A stretch of DNA of 47,990 bases from Virgibacillus senegalensis (GCF_000821245.2 NZ_LN611424.1:79325-127314), one strand, 5' to 3'; numbered from the stretch's first letter, positions 36,182 to 45,598 are shown. Program-made: numbers and translations. Notes: generated by a model not told the origin, from the sequence alone.

Positions 36182-38045
36182 CTATGTGAAAAAAGAATCT
36201 TGGATTCCAAAAGACGGTGTTATTTTAGAAAAAGCTGCACAGGAAGTAGTGAGGTATGAAGGAAGCGCCTATGTGTTAGCTGGTCCCGGAGCAGGAAAAA
36301 CGGAATTATTAGCTCAAAAAGCTTGTTATTTGTTGGAAACAAATACGAGCGTATATCCTGCTAGAATACTAGCTATAAGTTTCAAGAGAGATGCAGCTAA
36401 GAATTTAAAAGAACGCGTTGAAAAACGATCCGGAAAAGAGTTTGCGAATAGGTTTGTATCTTTAACATATGATTCATTTGCTAAGCAAATTATGGATAGA
36501 TTTCGTTTAACTATACCTGAATTTTATAGACCATCATTGGAGTATGAAATAGTAAATTTTTATAAAAGAGATGTACCTATTCTCAGAGAAGAAGCAGAAG
36601 AACCTAGTGAAGAGAATGGGTGGAATTACTACTTTGATTATGATCTTTTTGCTAAGACATATGCAAATGAAAGACTACCATTACGAGTGGACAAAATAAA
36701 CTCAATAGAATCATGGTATAAGTATCAACTTTGGAAAAACTATATTAATGGGAAAGAAAATTCGAGGCTAACCTTCCCCATGATTTCAAGAATTGCTGAA
36801 TATTTACTTAGGTCAAATCCCAAGATTTTAAGAGCAATCAGAGCTACATATAGTCATGTTTTTTTAGATGAGTTTCAAGATACAACATTAATCCAGTATG
36901 ACTTAGTTAGAACAACTTTCATGGGTTCAAATGCTTCGGTGACCGCTGTAGGTGACGTTAAACAAAAGATAATGGGTTGGGCTGGTGCGTTAGATGGAGT
37001 ATTTAATCAATTTAAATTAGACTTCAAAGCTAAAGAGTTCGAAATGGTATTAAATCATAGGTCTGCTCCTAATTTAGTCCGAATTCAAACATCTATAATA
37101 AATGATATGATGGGTGGTTCAACAGTAATAACTCCATCTAATAAGTGGAAGGATGAGGATGAGGGCATATGCGAAATATGGAACTTCACCAATGCCTCTG
37201 AAGAAGCAAAAACATTAGCAACAGAAATTAAAACGTGGATTGATCAAGAAAAACTTGAACGAAGAGATGTAGGTATTTTAGTTAGGCAACGGGCAGATAT
37301 GTATTGTGACATGCTTATAAATGAATTAAGTAATTTAGGAATACACTCTAGGATAGAGGATCAATGGCAAGATTTACTAGCAGAAAATTTTATGAAATAT
37401 ATAATCGATGTATTTTCTTTAGCCACAACAGACCGTGACCCTAAAGCTTGGTCTAGGTTAATATCGAATGTTTTAAGTTTACGTGGCAATGATGAAACAG
37501 AATCCTATCAAGTAGAAAAAGAAATTAATAGTTTTATAGTTGAATTTAAAAAGACTATTAAGTATGAGTCAATAAAAGTGACCAAAAAGGTAGTAGAGCA
37601 ATGGTTAGACAAAATTTTAACTTTGATAGGTCTAGATTTGATTAAAAGTAGCTATCCTGAGTATAGAAAAGGAAAGTATTTAGAAAGAAAAGTAAAGCAG
37701 ACAGCGGAGTTTCTTTTTTATTCATATGAGAAGCATAAAGTCTGGTATAAAGCAATAGATGATTTTCTGGGGACTTATTCAATTCCAATTATGTCAATTC
37801 ATAAAAGTAAAGGTCTTGAATTTGAATCTGTGGTTTTATTGGGACTAGAAGATGGAGCCTTTTGGAACTTTGAGAAATCCCCAGAAGATGAAACATTTAC
37901 ATTTTTTGTTGCAATGTCAAGAGCAAAAACAAGAATGATTTTTACCTTTTGTAAAAACCGCTTCAATGGACAAGAAAGATCTAAGGTAAATGACATTTAT
38001 CAAATGTTGGAGAATGCAGACGTTAAACAATTCAAATGGACGTAA
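36162..38045 (+). CDS. UvrD/PcrA-type SF1 helicase (GajB-like)
   Basis: 627 aa. Start taken as ATG 36162, inside the end of the OLD gene; TTG 36159 and GTG 36186 are alternatives. Motif I AGPGAGK46TELL, motif Ia ISFKRDAAKNL, motif II D236-EFQD, motif III GDVKQKIMGW, motif IV LNHRS, motif V SIHKSKGLEFESVVLLGL, motif VI FVAMSRAKTRM: a complete SF1A helicase. In Gabija GajB partners GajA. 628-aa class length is larger than the ~500 aa of canonical GajB. Terminator follows. Confidence 0.9.
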   Translation: MVIYLSNYVKKESWIPKDGVILEKAAQEVVRYEGSAYVLAGPGAGKTELLAQKACYLLETNTSVYPARILAISFKRDAAKNLKERVEKRSGKEFANRFVSLTYDSFAKQIMDRFRLTIPEFYRPSLEYEIVNFYKRDVPILREEAEEPSEENGWNYYFDYDLFAKTYANERLPLRVDKINSIESWYKYQLWKNYINGKENSRLTFPMISRIAEYLLRSNPKILRAIRATYSHVFLDEFQDTTLIQYDLVRTTFMGSNASVTAVGDVKQKIMGWAGALDGVFNQFKLDFKAKEFEMVLNHRSAPNLVRIQTSIINDMMGGSTVITPSNKWKDEDEGICEIWNFTNASEEAKTLATEIKTWIDQEKLERRDVGILVRQRADMYCDMLINELSNLGIHSRIEDQWQDLLAENFMKYIIDVFSLATTDRDPKAWSRLISNVLSLRGNDETESYQVEKEINSFIVEFKKTIKYESIKVTKKVVEQWLDKILTLIGLDLIKSSYPEYRKGKYLERKVKQTAEFLFYSYEKHKVWYKAIDDFLGTYSIPIMSIHKSKGLEFESVVLLGLEDGAFWNFEKSPEDETFTFFVAMSRAKTRMIFTFCKNRFNGQERSKVNDIYQMLENADVKQFKWT

Positions 38046-38091
38046 ACAATGTCATTATATTTTAAATAACTAGAAGTAAAACAATAATAAA

Positions 38092-38126
38092 AAGGGCATT
38101 GGTAAAATCAGTCTACCAATGCCTGT
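38092..38126 (+). terminator. Terminator after the OLD/UvrD operon
   Basis: GGCATTGGTA / TACCAATGCC stem with loop AAATCAGTC, followed by TGTTTTT. The stem is 10 bp. Confidence 0.85.
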
Positions 38127-38135
38127 TTTTGCCTT

Positions 38136-38528
38136 TTAAATCACCACGGTGAGCTTTAGCTGGGTAGGGGACTGCCCCCAAGATTTGAATTTGTATATTT
38201 TTGACTTATTATATGAGCCATCAAGAAACTCATTTTCAATTAACAATTCAATGATTTTACTACCCACGGTAACATATTTAAAACGTTCTCCCTCAAACTT
38301 ATTGCTATAAAAATGACTTCGAATAAAATTGTATTCTTCAAATTTTCTGATGCGATTTTTAAAAATGTAGTCTTTTAATTGATTATTGAACAATTCTGAA
38401 GACGCTTGATGAAATTGTTGAACGGAAAGCAATCGTTGCTGTTCCAAAAAGGCAAGGTATTCAAGATCCGAGGCTTTTACCTCTAGCCTTTGCCTTGCAC
38501 TTTTTCTAAGAATAATTTCCTCTTTCAT
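38136..38528 (-). CDS. Truncated winged-helix protein, replication-relaxation-like
   Basis: 130 aa. MKEEIILRKSARQRLEVKAS ... LSVQQFHQAS ... RIRKFEEYNFIRSHFY has the winged-helix look of the N-terminal domain of replication-relaxation (mobile-element) proteins, which are normally more than 200 aa. The last residues (SWGQSPTQLKLTVVI) are translated from the dispersed GGGGACTGCCCCC repeat at 38147-38179, so the natural C-terminus has been replaced. ATG follows AGGAGGAAGAT on the minus strand. Family assignment is tentative; it is probably not functional as a full protein. Confidence 0.45.
   Translation of the reverse strand: MKEEIILRKSARQRLEVKASDLEYLAFLEQQRLLSVQQFHQASSELFNNQLKDYIFKNRIRKFEEYNFIRSHFYSNKFEGERFKYVTVGSKIIELLIENEFLDGSYNKSKIYKFKSWGQSPTQLKLTVVI
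38147..38179 (-). repeat. Dispersed repeat related to the one upstream of purA
   Basis: CACGGTGAGCTTTAGCTGGG followed by TAGGGGACTGCCCCC: reverse-orientation relative of the GGGGTCAGTCCCC element at 1461-1556, with one mismatch in the palindrome. Confidence 0.5.
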
Positions 38529-39007
38529 TTATCTTCCTCCTAGTATTGTAGTGAATTTTGTAATCTTGTTTGTCTACTCGAAGTTCCTCCATTTCTCTCT
38601 CTTTTTGTCAGAGTATAAAAAGTATCACTTAGGGATAGCAAATGTCCTAAGTAATTAACTTTTCCAAGTAATCAACTTAAACATACCCAATTGAAAGAGC
38701 CTAAGTGTATTACTTACGAGGTTTAAAAACAGTATATCGCCAAAGAATGTATATTCGAAGTCGAATTCTTAACTATTAAGAGATTACGATATACTTAACT
38801 TAATAAACGTCAACAAGGGAAACCCCAATAAATATACTTGTGGATATCTGAACAAGTATATTTATTGGGGTATCATTTCAAGTTGTGTCTCTTAGACAAA
38901 GTTTCATGGTGGGCATCTTGGTTTGTGACTAGCCACCAGTGAGAAATAAAGAAATCCCACTGTGGGAATCCCTTGAAAATAAAAAGTCTGATAAGCAACC
39001 TTGGTTC
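38529..39007. other. Gene-free stretch with a long palindrome
   Basis: About 480 nt, AT-rich. No gene seen. Contains CTTAGG...CCTAAG (about 38625-38650), a weak inverted repeat, and the strong palindrome listed separately. Confidence 0.5.
38822..38871. repeat. Perfect 19-bp inverted repeat
   Basis: Arms ACCCCAATAAATATACTTG (38822-38840) and CAAGTATATTTATTGGGGT (38853-38871), loop of 12 nt. No T-tract follows on either strand beyond TATCATTT, so a simple terminator is not the best reading. Could be a bidirectional terminator for minus-strand genes on one side, a recombination or insertion footprint, or a protein-binding site. Confidence 0.8.
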
Positions 39008-39709
39008 TTAAAAACGGAAATTCATTTTTTTTAGGTCCTTTAAATCAGAAATTTCTCCTATCATGTAATTAATGATATTAAAACAGTTGTGGTGGATTTT
39101 ATAGGAGATTAAGCTTATATCATTGATCATCGCTTTGAGGTGTACGTTTGGAGGAACAAAATAGACGTCTATAGTTTTATCACCACGCAAGTATTTTCTC
39201 ACAGTTCTATAATTACCATCGACAATGATTATTTTAGGTGATTCTGAAATCATTGGATAATGAACAGCGATAATAGGCTCTGTTCTAATGGGTATCGATT
39301 CATCTATATTTGATACAGAGCCATGACTAAGCCTTTCTATTATAGTTTCTATAAGAACCGTTTTAGGCTTTAAATGGTACTTTTCTATCAGATTTCCAAG
39401 TGTTTTTATGTTCCAATGTACGGTGTAAAAGCTTTGAGGATTATTGTTTAATCCAATTTCTTGTGAGAAAGCTTCTTCTTCAAGAAGGACCAACATTGAT
39501 TTCTGATCAAAATTTTGCCTCTTTATATTTCTAAGATATTTGCTGTATTTCTCAATTGAGGATTTTAAAGATGGGTATTCGTTAACTATGGACAATCCTC
39601 TAGTTTTAAAAAACTCTTTAGATAGTAATAATTCGAAATAAGGATTAAACTCGCACATGTTATTTATTATGGAACTAAATTGCCTTTGTACTACTGGATC
39701 TATTTTCAC
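39008..39709 (-). CDS. ParB-like (DGNxR) domain protein
   Basis: 233 aa from GTG 39709 (VKIDPVVQRQF) behind AAAGGGGGAAT on the minus strand; an upstream in-frame start at 39790 has no ribosome site. The C-terminal part IIIVDGNYRTVRKYL is the signature of ParB/sulfiredoxin-like domains (DGNHR). ParB-like folds bind or hydrolyse nucleotide, often in mobile elements. N-terminal 1-130 is helical. It is divergent from the ABC-three-component-like operon across a 280-nt promoter region. A functional link is inference. Confidence 0.6.
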   Translation of the reverse strand: MKIDPVVQRQFSSIINNMCEFNPYFELLLSKEFFKTRGLSIVNEYPSLKSSIEKYSKYLRNIKRQNFDQKSMLVLLEEEAFSQEIGLNNNPQSFYTVHWNIKTLGNLIEKYHLKPKTVLIETIIERLSHGSVSNIDESIPIRTEPIIAVHYPMISESPKIIIVDGNYRTVRKYLRGDKTIDVYFVPPNVHLKAMINDISLISYKIHHNCFNIINYMIGEISDLKDLKKMNFRF

Positions 39710-39886
39710 ATATATTCCCCCTTTTTGACTTATATAGAATATGTATGTTATTAAAGTAGTTTTATTCTTGGATTTGTCCATGAATAACATTGTTGTTAAC
39801 GCGTTTCAACCTTCACGGTATTTTTATATAGGTGTATTTGTGGGCTTGACTATCGAGGTATTTCCGCTGAATTGGTTAAAAATGTA

Positions 39887-39895
39887 TGATATAAT
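39887..39895 (+). promoter_or_regulatory. Extended -10 promoter of the ABC-three-component-like operon
   Basis: TGA-TATAAT, an extended -10 with a perfect hexamer, 94 nt upstream of the ATG at 39989. The -35 (CTGAAT, 39867-39872) is weak. Confidence 0.55.
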
Positions 39896-39988
39896 ATTTT
39901 ACGAGTTTTAAATTTAAAACTATGTACAGTTATATATAATAAAGGTTATTTTCTATTTGATGAGAGAATTAATTAAGGGAGTATTGTT

Positions 39989-41227
39989 ATGGTTGTTGAA
40001 ACAATAAATAGAGATGCTGGAGACAAATCAAAGGGCTTTAGACTCCAAAGACTTAGAGCAATTGAATTACTTCTTGATAAGATGGAAGTAACGGATGGAA
40101 CAGCTGCTGTTTTTGCCTCAACTGAATATCTAGATGATGTTTATATAAAAACAGTAACTCCCGAGGAGAGTAGTACATACACTGAGGGCGACAAAAATTA
40201 TGATAAGACTAAAAAATTCTCTTTCATGTCTCATGAAGTTACTAATAGTCTTATAATCTTCTTAGATAATTGGCTAAACTGTGATTTAAGTGAGAATCTT
40301 TATTATTGCTTTTACACTAATGTTGATTATACATATGAAAGAAAAACAAAACTTCTTAAAGACCTAGAGATAGATCTTCCAAAGTCCCCTATATTGGATT
40401 GTTTAGTTAGAAATCAATTAGATCAGAATATTATTGATTGTATAAAGAAGAGGTTGATTTATGAGTATAAACAGCAATATAAAAATCAAAAAGGAAATGG
40501 ATATTTAGACATAATTGAAAAATTCAACGAGAAAGATTGGTTTAATTTTTTATCAAGAATTAGATGGAAGTTTGGTCAATATGATGATAAAGAGCTTGAA
40601 AAATATCTAGTAAGAAAAATAAAAACCAGAACCTTTTATAATAATATTGATGTATCGGGTAAAGAGGAAATTATAATTGATTTACTAGCTGCAAAGTTTG
40701 AGGCACACGAGCAGTACACTGACCCTATAGCTAATAATGTAAGCGCTATCCATGTGGAAAATGTTTTATTAAAACTATCAAAAGATATTGTAAAGAAATC
40801 TGATCCTGTTTTTGACATTTGGAATTCTTTAGAGCCACCAGCAGATAATAGAGGACTTAAACAGAAAATTATAGATGTTGATTCAGCATACAAAAAATAC
40901 AAAGTTGGAGTAAAGGCCAGACAGGTCGCGGTTATTAGAGAAGAGTATGAGCAGTTAACAGATCAGGAAAAAGGGTCATATAGATATAGAGTTTTTGAAG
41001 CGTGTCAACAAAAACTAGTGTCATTACTCGAAAGTAAGAAAGAGGTTGATATTGACCTGTGGTTAGATGAATTATTTATTTGGTCCAAGCAACATATTAA
41101 AGATAAGTCGAAGGATTATTCTTATGCCATGAAAAGTGATGATGCCATAAAAGGTGCGATATTGGAGTTAATTGACAGTTGTTTTTTATCTTTTGATGAG
41201 AAGGGTTTCTATGATGGAAATATATAA
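39989..41227 (+). CDS. Nuclease-like effector of an ABC-three-component-type system
   Basis: 412 aa. The N-terminal domain GDKSKGFRLQRLRAIELLL followed by STE46YLDD50VYIK54 fits restriction-type nuclease domains of the DUF4297/Cap4-like group (acidic pair then Lys), though an active-site assignment is tentative. The middle and C-terminal parts are helical, as in ABC-3C effector C-terminal domains. First gene of a three-gene operon with small middle component and SMC-like ATPase, the defining ABC-3C order. ATG follows AAGGGAG. It overlaps the next gene. Confidence 0.6.
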   Translation: MVVETINRDAGDKSKGFRLQRLRAIELLLDKMEVTDGTAAVFASTEYLDDVYIKTVTPEESSTYTEGDKNYDKTKKFSFMSHEVTNSLIIFLDNWLNCDLSENLYYCFYTNVDYTYERKTKLLKDLEIDLPKSPILDCLVRNQLDQNIIDCIKKRLIYEYKQQYKNQKGNGYLDIIEKFNEKDWFNFLSRIRWKFGQYDDKELEKYLVRKIKTRTFYNNIDVSGKEEIIIDLLAAKFEAHEQYTDPIANNVSAIHVENVLLKLSKDIVKKSDPVFDIWNSLEPPADNRGLKQKIIDVDSAYKKYKVGVKARQVAVIREEYEQLTDQEKGSYRYRVFEACQQKLVSLLESKKEVDIDLWLDELFIWSKQHIKDKSKDYSYAMKSDDAIKGAILELIDSCFLSFDEKGFYDGNI

Positions 41228-41744
41228 TAATAAAATTAAGAAAAAAATAATGTTCAATAAAGATAGCGATTATTATTTTATCGCTTATAATTCTATTCTC
41301 ATACTAGATAGTCTGGGGTGTTATGAAGGTGAGAAGAATTTCTATGACTATAGAAAATTAATTTATATTCTGCCTTTCATCTCCAGTCAATTTATGCTGA
41401 TGAATTCTATTAAAACTTCTAAAATCAGACAAGAACAAATAAAGATATTAGAAGATACATATATAAATTCAAAATTGCGAGAACCGATTTTAAAGTCAAT
41501 TTTGTTTACACTCGAAAAGAGAGGTTATTTAATTCTAGAAAAAAATGAGTCCCGTAAATGTATAGATGTTAGATTGTTACCTAATTCAATACCACAGGAC
41601 TATTTAAAGTCAGATTTATTCAAAATTGAATCCGATAATATAAAACTATTAAAAAAGCACTATCAAAGATTAAACTTTATTAGTTTTGACACCCTAATTG
41701 AAAAGCTTTTTAAAGAAAAAGGGGTGATTATATGGGACGTTTAA
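41211..41744 (+). CDS. Small middle component (ABC-3C MC-like)
   Basis: 177 aa from ATG 41211 (MMEIYNN), behind AGAAGGG; a longer in-frame start at 41172 overlaps the previous gene more. Contains YDYRKLIYILPFI, a DNA-binding-like helical segment, and LEKRGYLILEKNESRK, winged-helix-like. Middle components of ABC-3C systems are 150-200 aa and link effector and ATPase. It overlaps the previous gene by 17 nt and the ATPase gene by 13 nt, so all three are coupled. Recognition rests mostly on context. Confidence 0.55.
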   Translation: MMEIYNNKIKKKIMFNKDSDYYFIAYNSILILDSLGCYEGEKNFYDYRKLIYILPFISSQFMLMNSIKTSKIRQEQIKILEDTYINSKLREPILKSILFTLEKRGYLILEKNESRKCIDVRLLPNSIPQDYLKSDLFKIESDNIKLLKKHYQRLNFISFDTLIEKLFKEKGVIIWDV

Positions 41745-43663
41745 AAATAATTAAGTTACTATATGAGGGAGATAACTATTATTTTGAATCTCCTAAATTT
41801 GATGACGGCATAAACATTATTGAGGGGGAAAATGGATCTGGAAAAAGTACTTTCTCAAATCTTATTAACTTCTCTCTGGGAAATTATGTAAAGGAATTTG
41901 ATTCTAGAGAAAGTAAAGTTCATAAAGAAATAGTGAATGATACAAATAATTATGTTATGGCTGTAATTGGTATAAATAAAGATATATATAAGTTAAAAAG
42001 GTTCTTTAATGATAATAAGATTTTTGTGGAGGAAAATGGCGAAATTCAGGATTATTTAATTCATAGGCAACAAAGTGCTGTTAGGATTTTTTCGGATTGG
42101 TTACTAGATAAATTAGGAATACCTATAGTTGAATTTTATCAGGGGACAGCCAAGTCTAAATTGAATTTTGAAGATTTATTCAGGTTAATCTATTATGATC
42201 AAAAAACAACTCCAGAAAAAATCTATAAAGACTCTAGAAATGATAGAAACTTTATTTCAGACTCGGAATTCATGAGAAAAGTTATTTTTCAGATGCTCAT
42301 GGGGTACGAATTTTCAGAGTACTATATGTTAATTGGAGAAATAAACAAATTAGTTAAAGAAAAAAATTCAATTCAAAACAAAGAGGACGGTTTTTTAGAA
42401 GTAGCTCAAGAATTCGGTATTAAAAATTTGAAGGAAGATAATTTAGAAGATTTGACTCAAGAAATTCACTCCTGCACATTACAATTAAAAAGATTAGAAA
42501 AGTATGAGGAAGAATTACTATCTATACAGAAAAACCCAAAACAGAGTGTAAATAAAATTAGACAATTAAGAAAAAAGTTAGTAGATATAGAACTTGAAAT
42601 CGATAGTACATATAATAAAATTAATAGTCTATATAAAGAAATTAAAAATATCAAATCTATTAAAGAAAATACTATATTAGAAGTAACACAAATTAAGAAA
42701 ATTATCCTAACTCATGAAGAATTGAACCTGTTTACCCCTGACACCTGTCCTTACTGTTTAAATAAGGTTGAAAGAATTGAAGGTCATTGTATATGTGGGA
42801 AAGAAGTTGAAGAAAATGAATACGAGAAATTCTTTTATTCCTCAGATGAGTATTTATCTATATTAAAATCTAGACAAAAATCTATTGAAACGCTTGATTT
42901 AGCAATACAATCATGTAATGACGAGTTATTGAATCATGAGGAAAACTTGAATAAATTAAAAGAGCATAAAAAAAGTACACAACGGTTAATAAATGAAGGG
43001 AAAGAGGATATTGAAAGAAATACTAATGTTGCAGAAATTAAGGATACTCAACAAAAAAAGTATTATTTGAAAGAAAGAATTAATTCATTAGAGCAAAATT
43101 TTAAAGTTAAAAAGAATTATGAAAAAATAGCTAAGGAGTTAGAATCTAAAGCTAATTTAATAAAAGAGAAAAGAGAAAGTCTTAAATTAAAAGAAGGATT
43201 AGCGAATAAACAAATTAACAATCAGGTAAGTGAATTCAGTGCAATATATGAGAAGTTATTGATAGATATTAAAGCTGATATAACTAAGGCAAAAATTGAT
43301 AAAGATAATTATATGCCTGTTATTAATGATGGTGAGTATAAAGAAGCTAGTGTTGGTGTCCCTATAAGGTTGATGTACTTTTTGACTTTACTAAAAATGT
43401 CTGTTAAAGATAAAAACTTACCATTTCCAAGATTTTTATTAATTGATACACCCGAAAATCTAGGTATTGATAAGGACAATCTAGAAAAATCAATATCAAA
43501 ATTGTTATCAGGTAAAGAATTAAATGAAAAGAGTAAGTACCAAGTGATTCTAACTACTGGAATTAAGAAATATCCGGAAAAGTTTTCTAAGTTTCGCAAA
43601 GGTAGGTCTTTGGATGTAAATAACAAACTTTTATTGAAAAAGGAAAATAAAAATGAAATCTAA
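41732..43663 (+). CDS. Rad50/SMC-like ABC ATPase of the three-component system
   Basis: 643 aa. Walker A GENGSGK38ST, long coiled coil (about 190-520) interrupted by a zinc-ribbon/hook-like C339-PYC342 ... C353-I-C355, C-terminal Walker B LLIDTPENLG (D572), TTGIKKY as the switch region. Dimerising ATPase expected to sense DNA ends or structures and switch on the effector. The zinc motif is C-x2-C and C-x-C, unlike the single CxxC of Rad50. The order effector - MC - ATPase supports ABC-3C. A terminator follows. Confidence 0.8.
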   Translation: MGRLKIIKLLYEGDNYYFESPKFDDGINIIEGENGSGKSTFSNLINFSLGNYVKEFDSRESKVHKEIVNDTNNYVMAVIGINKDIYKLKRFFNDNKIFVEENGEIQDYLIHRQQSAVRIFSDWLLDKLGIPIVEFYQGTAKSKLNFEDLFRLIYYDQKTTPEKIYKDSRNDRNFISDSEFMRKVIFQMLMGYEFSEYYMLIGEINKLVKEKNSIQNKEDGFLEVAQEFGIKNLKEDNLEDLTQEIHSCTLQLKRLEKYEEELLSIQKNPKQSVNKIRQLRKKLVDIELEIDSTYNKINSLYKEIKNIKSIKENTILEVTQIKKIILTHEELNLFTPDTCPYCLNKVERIEGHCICGKEVEENEYEKFFYSSDEYLSILKSRQKSIETLDLAIQSCNDELLNHEENLNKLKEHKKSTQRLINEGKEDIERNTNVAEIKDTQQKKYYLKERINSLEQNFKVKKNYEKIAKELESKANLIKEKRESLKLKEGLANKQINNQVSEFSAIYEKLLIDIKADITKAKIDKDNYMPVINDGEYKEASVGVPIRLMYFLTLLKMSVKDKNLPFPRFLLIDTPENLGIDKDNLEKSISKLLSGKELNEKSKYQVILTTGIKKYPEKFSKFRKGRSLDVNNKLLLKKENKNEI

Positions 43664-43677
43664 CTAATTAAGCTAAT

Positions 43678-43713
43678 TAAAAAGCATTGGAAGTCAACAC
43701 CCAATGCTTTTTG
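43678..43713. terminator. Bidirectional terminator between the ATPase gene and the truncated gene
   Basis: AAAAGCATTGG-AAGTCAACAC-CCAATGCTTTT, 11-bp perfect stem with A-run on one side and T-run on the other; serves both converging genes. Confidence 0.88.
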
Positions 43714-43716
43714 CAT

Positions 43717-44313
43717 TTAATTAAAAAATATATTAGATTTATGCTTTTTGAATTCAGTTTCATTACCTAATTTGCTTAGCTTTTTCTCTGATGAGCCAAC
43801 AATCATTTCCAGTGTAGACTGTAATGCAAGATTAGTTACTCTAGGGAGAAATTCATTTGCTAATCTTTTATAGTTTTTAGCACAAGATGAAAATTGTAAT
43901 CTTGACTTTACATCGCTATCATTTAATAATTTAACAAATTCTATTATTTGTTGTTCCTTAAACCGTGCTAGCAATTCTTTATAATAAATATATGCTCCAT
44001 CAGATACTCCATATCCATTACCTATAGAACACATAATAAGGACTTTTACATATCTACTTAGAATTTGATCTGGAATATTTCCAGTTGTCGGTACGTAAGA
44101 ATATAACAACCTTGCATGTGGTGGTTCATTATGAAAGTTATTAAACCCATTATGCACCATAAACAAATTGTTTAACGTCTGATCCATCTCAACAATAATT
44201 TGTTCTTTTGGCAAATAAGATAATCCCTCTACAAACCTTAAAAATTCATGAGCTAGAGCTTTTGTGAACAACGGTGCTAAAATCCCTAATGACAACGGTT
44301 TCAAATTCCCCAA
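43717..44313 (-). pseudogene. 3' part of an unknown gene cut by the IS21 element
   Basis: The open frame starts at a TTG within the IS21 left end; its first ~17 residues (MGNLKPLSLGILAPLF) are IS sequence. The rest, HEFLRFVEGLSYLPKEQIIVE ... SSEKKLSKLG, about 180 aa and mostly helical, is genuine gene sequence without a start. Nothing beyond the IS (46410 onward) continues it, so the 5' part is lost. Family not recognised; it may have belonged to another defence gene. Confidence 0.6.
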
Positions 44314-44362
44314 TAATAACAGATAATCATTTCTATACTAGATAAAGATTTGGAGTGTAGAA

Positions 44363-45598
44363 ATGATGATCAAGATTGGGGAATTCATAATGATTAGAGA
44401 ACTATTTCAAAAAGGGTGGTCAATCACAGCTATCTCCAAAGAGACTGGCTTTGACCCTAAAACTATTAGGAAGTACATAAAATCTGAAGAATTACCAAGG
44501 ATGAAGAAAGTACCTAGTAAAGGTAGTAAGCTAGATCCCTTTAAAGATTACTTAGTGAAACGTATGAAAGAAGGTACCACAAACTGCACCGTTTTATTAG
44601 ATGAAATTATATCTATGGGGTACGAGGGCAAAATGACAATCCTTCGGGATTTCATTCGACCATATCGGGTGCGACCTAAAAAGCAAGCTACCATAAGATA
44701 CGAGACTCCTCCTGGCAAACAAGCTCAAATGGATTGGGGACACATTGGTAAATTCGCCGTTGATGGTGAAATGAAGGATATTTATGCTTTTGTGATTTTA
44801 CTAAGTTATTCGAGGCTTAAATATGTAGAGTTTACAGACAGTATGGATTTAGAAACTTTAATGAAGTGCCATATGAACGCTTTTGCTTATTTCAATGGAG
44901 TGCCTGAGCAAATTTTATATGACAATATGAAAACTGCTGTTATCAGGCATAGTCCAGTTGAAATAAGATTCAATCGGAAGTTCGAAGAATTTCTAGCTTA
45001 CTATGGAATTGTCCCAAAGGCATGTAAACCACACCGACCACAAACGAAGGGGAAAGTAGAAAATGTTGTTGGATATTTAAAGAAGAACTTTTTGCAGCGC
45101 AAGCATGAACCTACTTTAAAAGCATTAAATGAAGATGTGAGAGTGTGGTTAGATCAGGTAGCGAACCGTAAGGTGCATCAGACAACGCTTGAATCACCTC
45201 ATACTCGTTTCCAGCATGAACAAAAACATTTAATGACATCAAATACGAAACCATTGTTCCCTATCCATCATTGGGAAATTAGGAAGGTGAGTAAGGATTG
45301 CTTTGTCTCCTATCTCGGTAAGAGATATTCAGTACCTTTTCGGTACGTTGGACAAGAACTGAAAATAAAAGAAACATTAGATCATCATTTAGAAATTTAT
45401 GACCATTATGAATGTGTGGCTAAGCACCCTATTATGACTGGTAAGGTAAGAGATTATATAAACCTTGAACATTATAAAGGACTGCAAACGACTACTGATG
45501 GTTTGCCGACCCACAGCCGTTTACAGTCCCCTGATAGTGAAGTAGAACAACGTTCCCTTCAAATTTATGAGCAACTAGAAGGAGGTGATCAATCATGA
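44363..45598 (+). CDS. istA: IS21 transposase IstA
   Basis: 411 aa. N-terminal helix-turn-helix (about 9-45; ITAISKETGFDPKTIRKYIK), DDE core with D124 (QMDWGHIG), D187 (LYDNMKTAV) and E233 (KGKVENVVGY), and the C-terminal Mu-type beta barrel (GKRYSVPFRYVGQELKIKE). Intact, so probably active. Overlaps istB by 4 nt (ATGA). Confidence 0.95.
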   Translation: MMIKIGEFIMIRELFQKGWSITAISKETGFDPKTIRKYIKSEELPRMKKVPSKGSKLDPFKDYLVKRMKEGTTNCTVLLDEIISMGYEGKMTILRDFIRPYRVRPKKQATIRYETPPGKQAQMDWGHIGKFAVDGEMKDIYAFVILLSYSRLKYVEFTDSMDLETLMKCHMNAFAYFNGVPEQILYDNMKTAVIRHSPVEIRFNRKFEEFLAYYGIVPKACKPHRPQTKGKVENVVGYLKKNFLQRKHEPTLKALNEDVRVWLDQVANRKVHQTTLESPHTRFQHEQKHLMTSNTKPLFPIHHWEIRKVSKDCFVSYLGKRYSVPFRYVGQELKIKETLDHHLEIYDHYECVAKHPIMTGKVRDYINLEHYKGLQTTTDGLPTHSRLQSPDSEVEQRSLQIYEQLEGGDQS

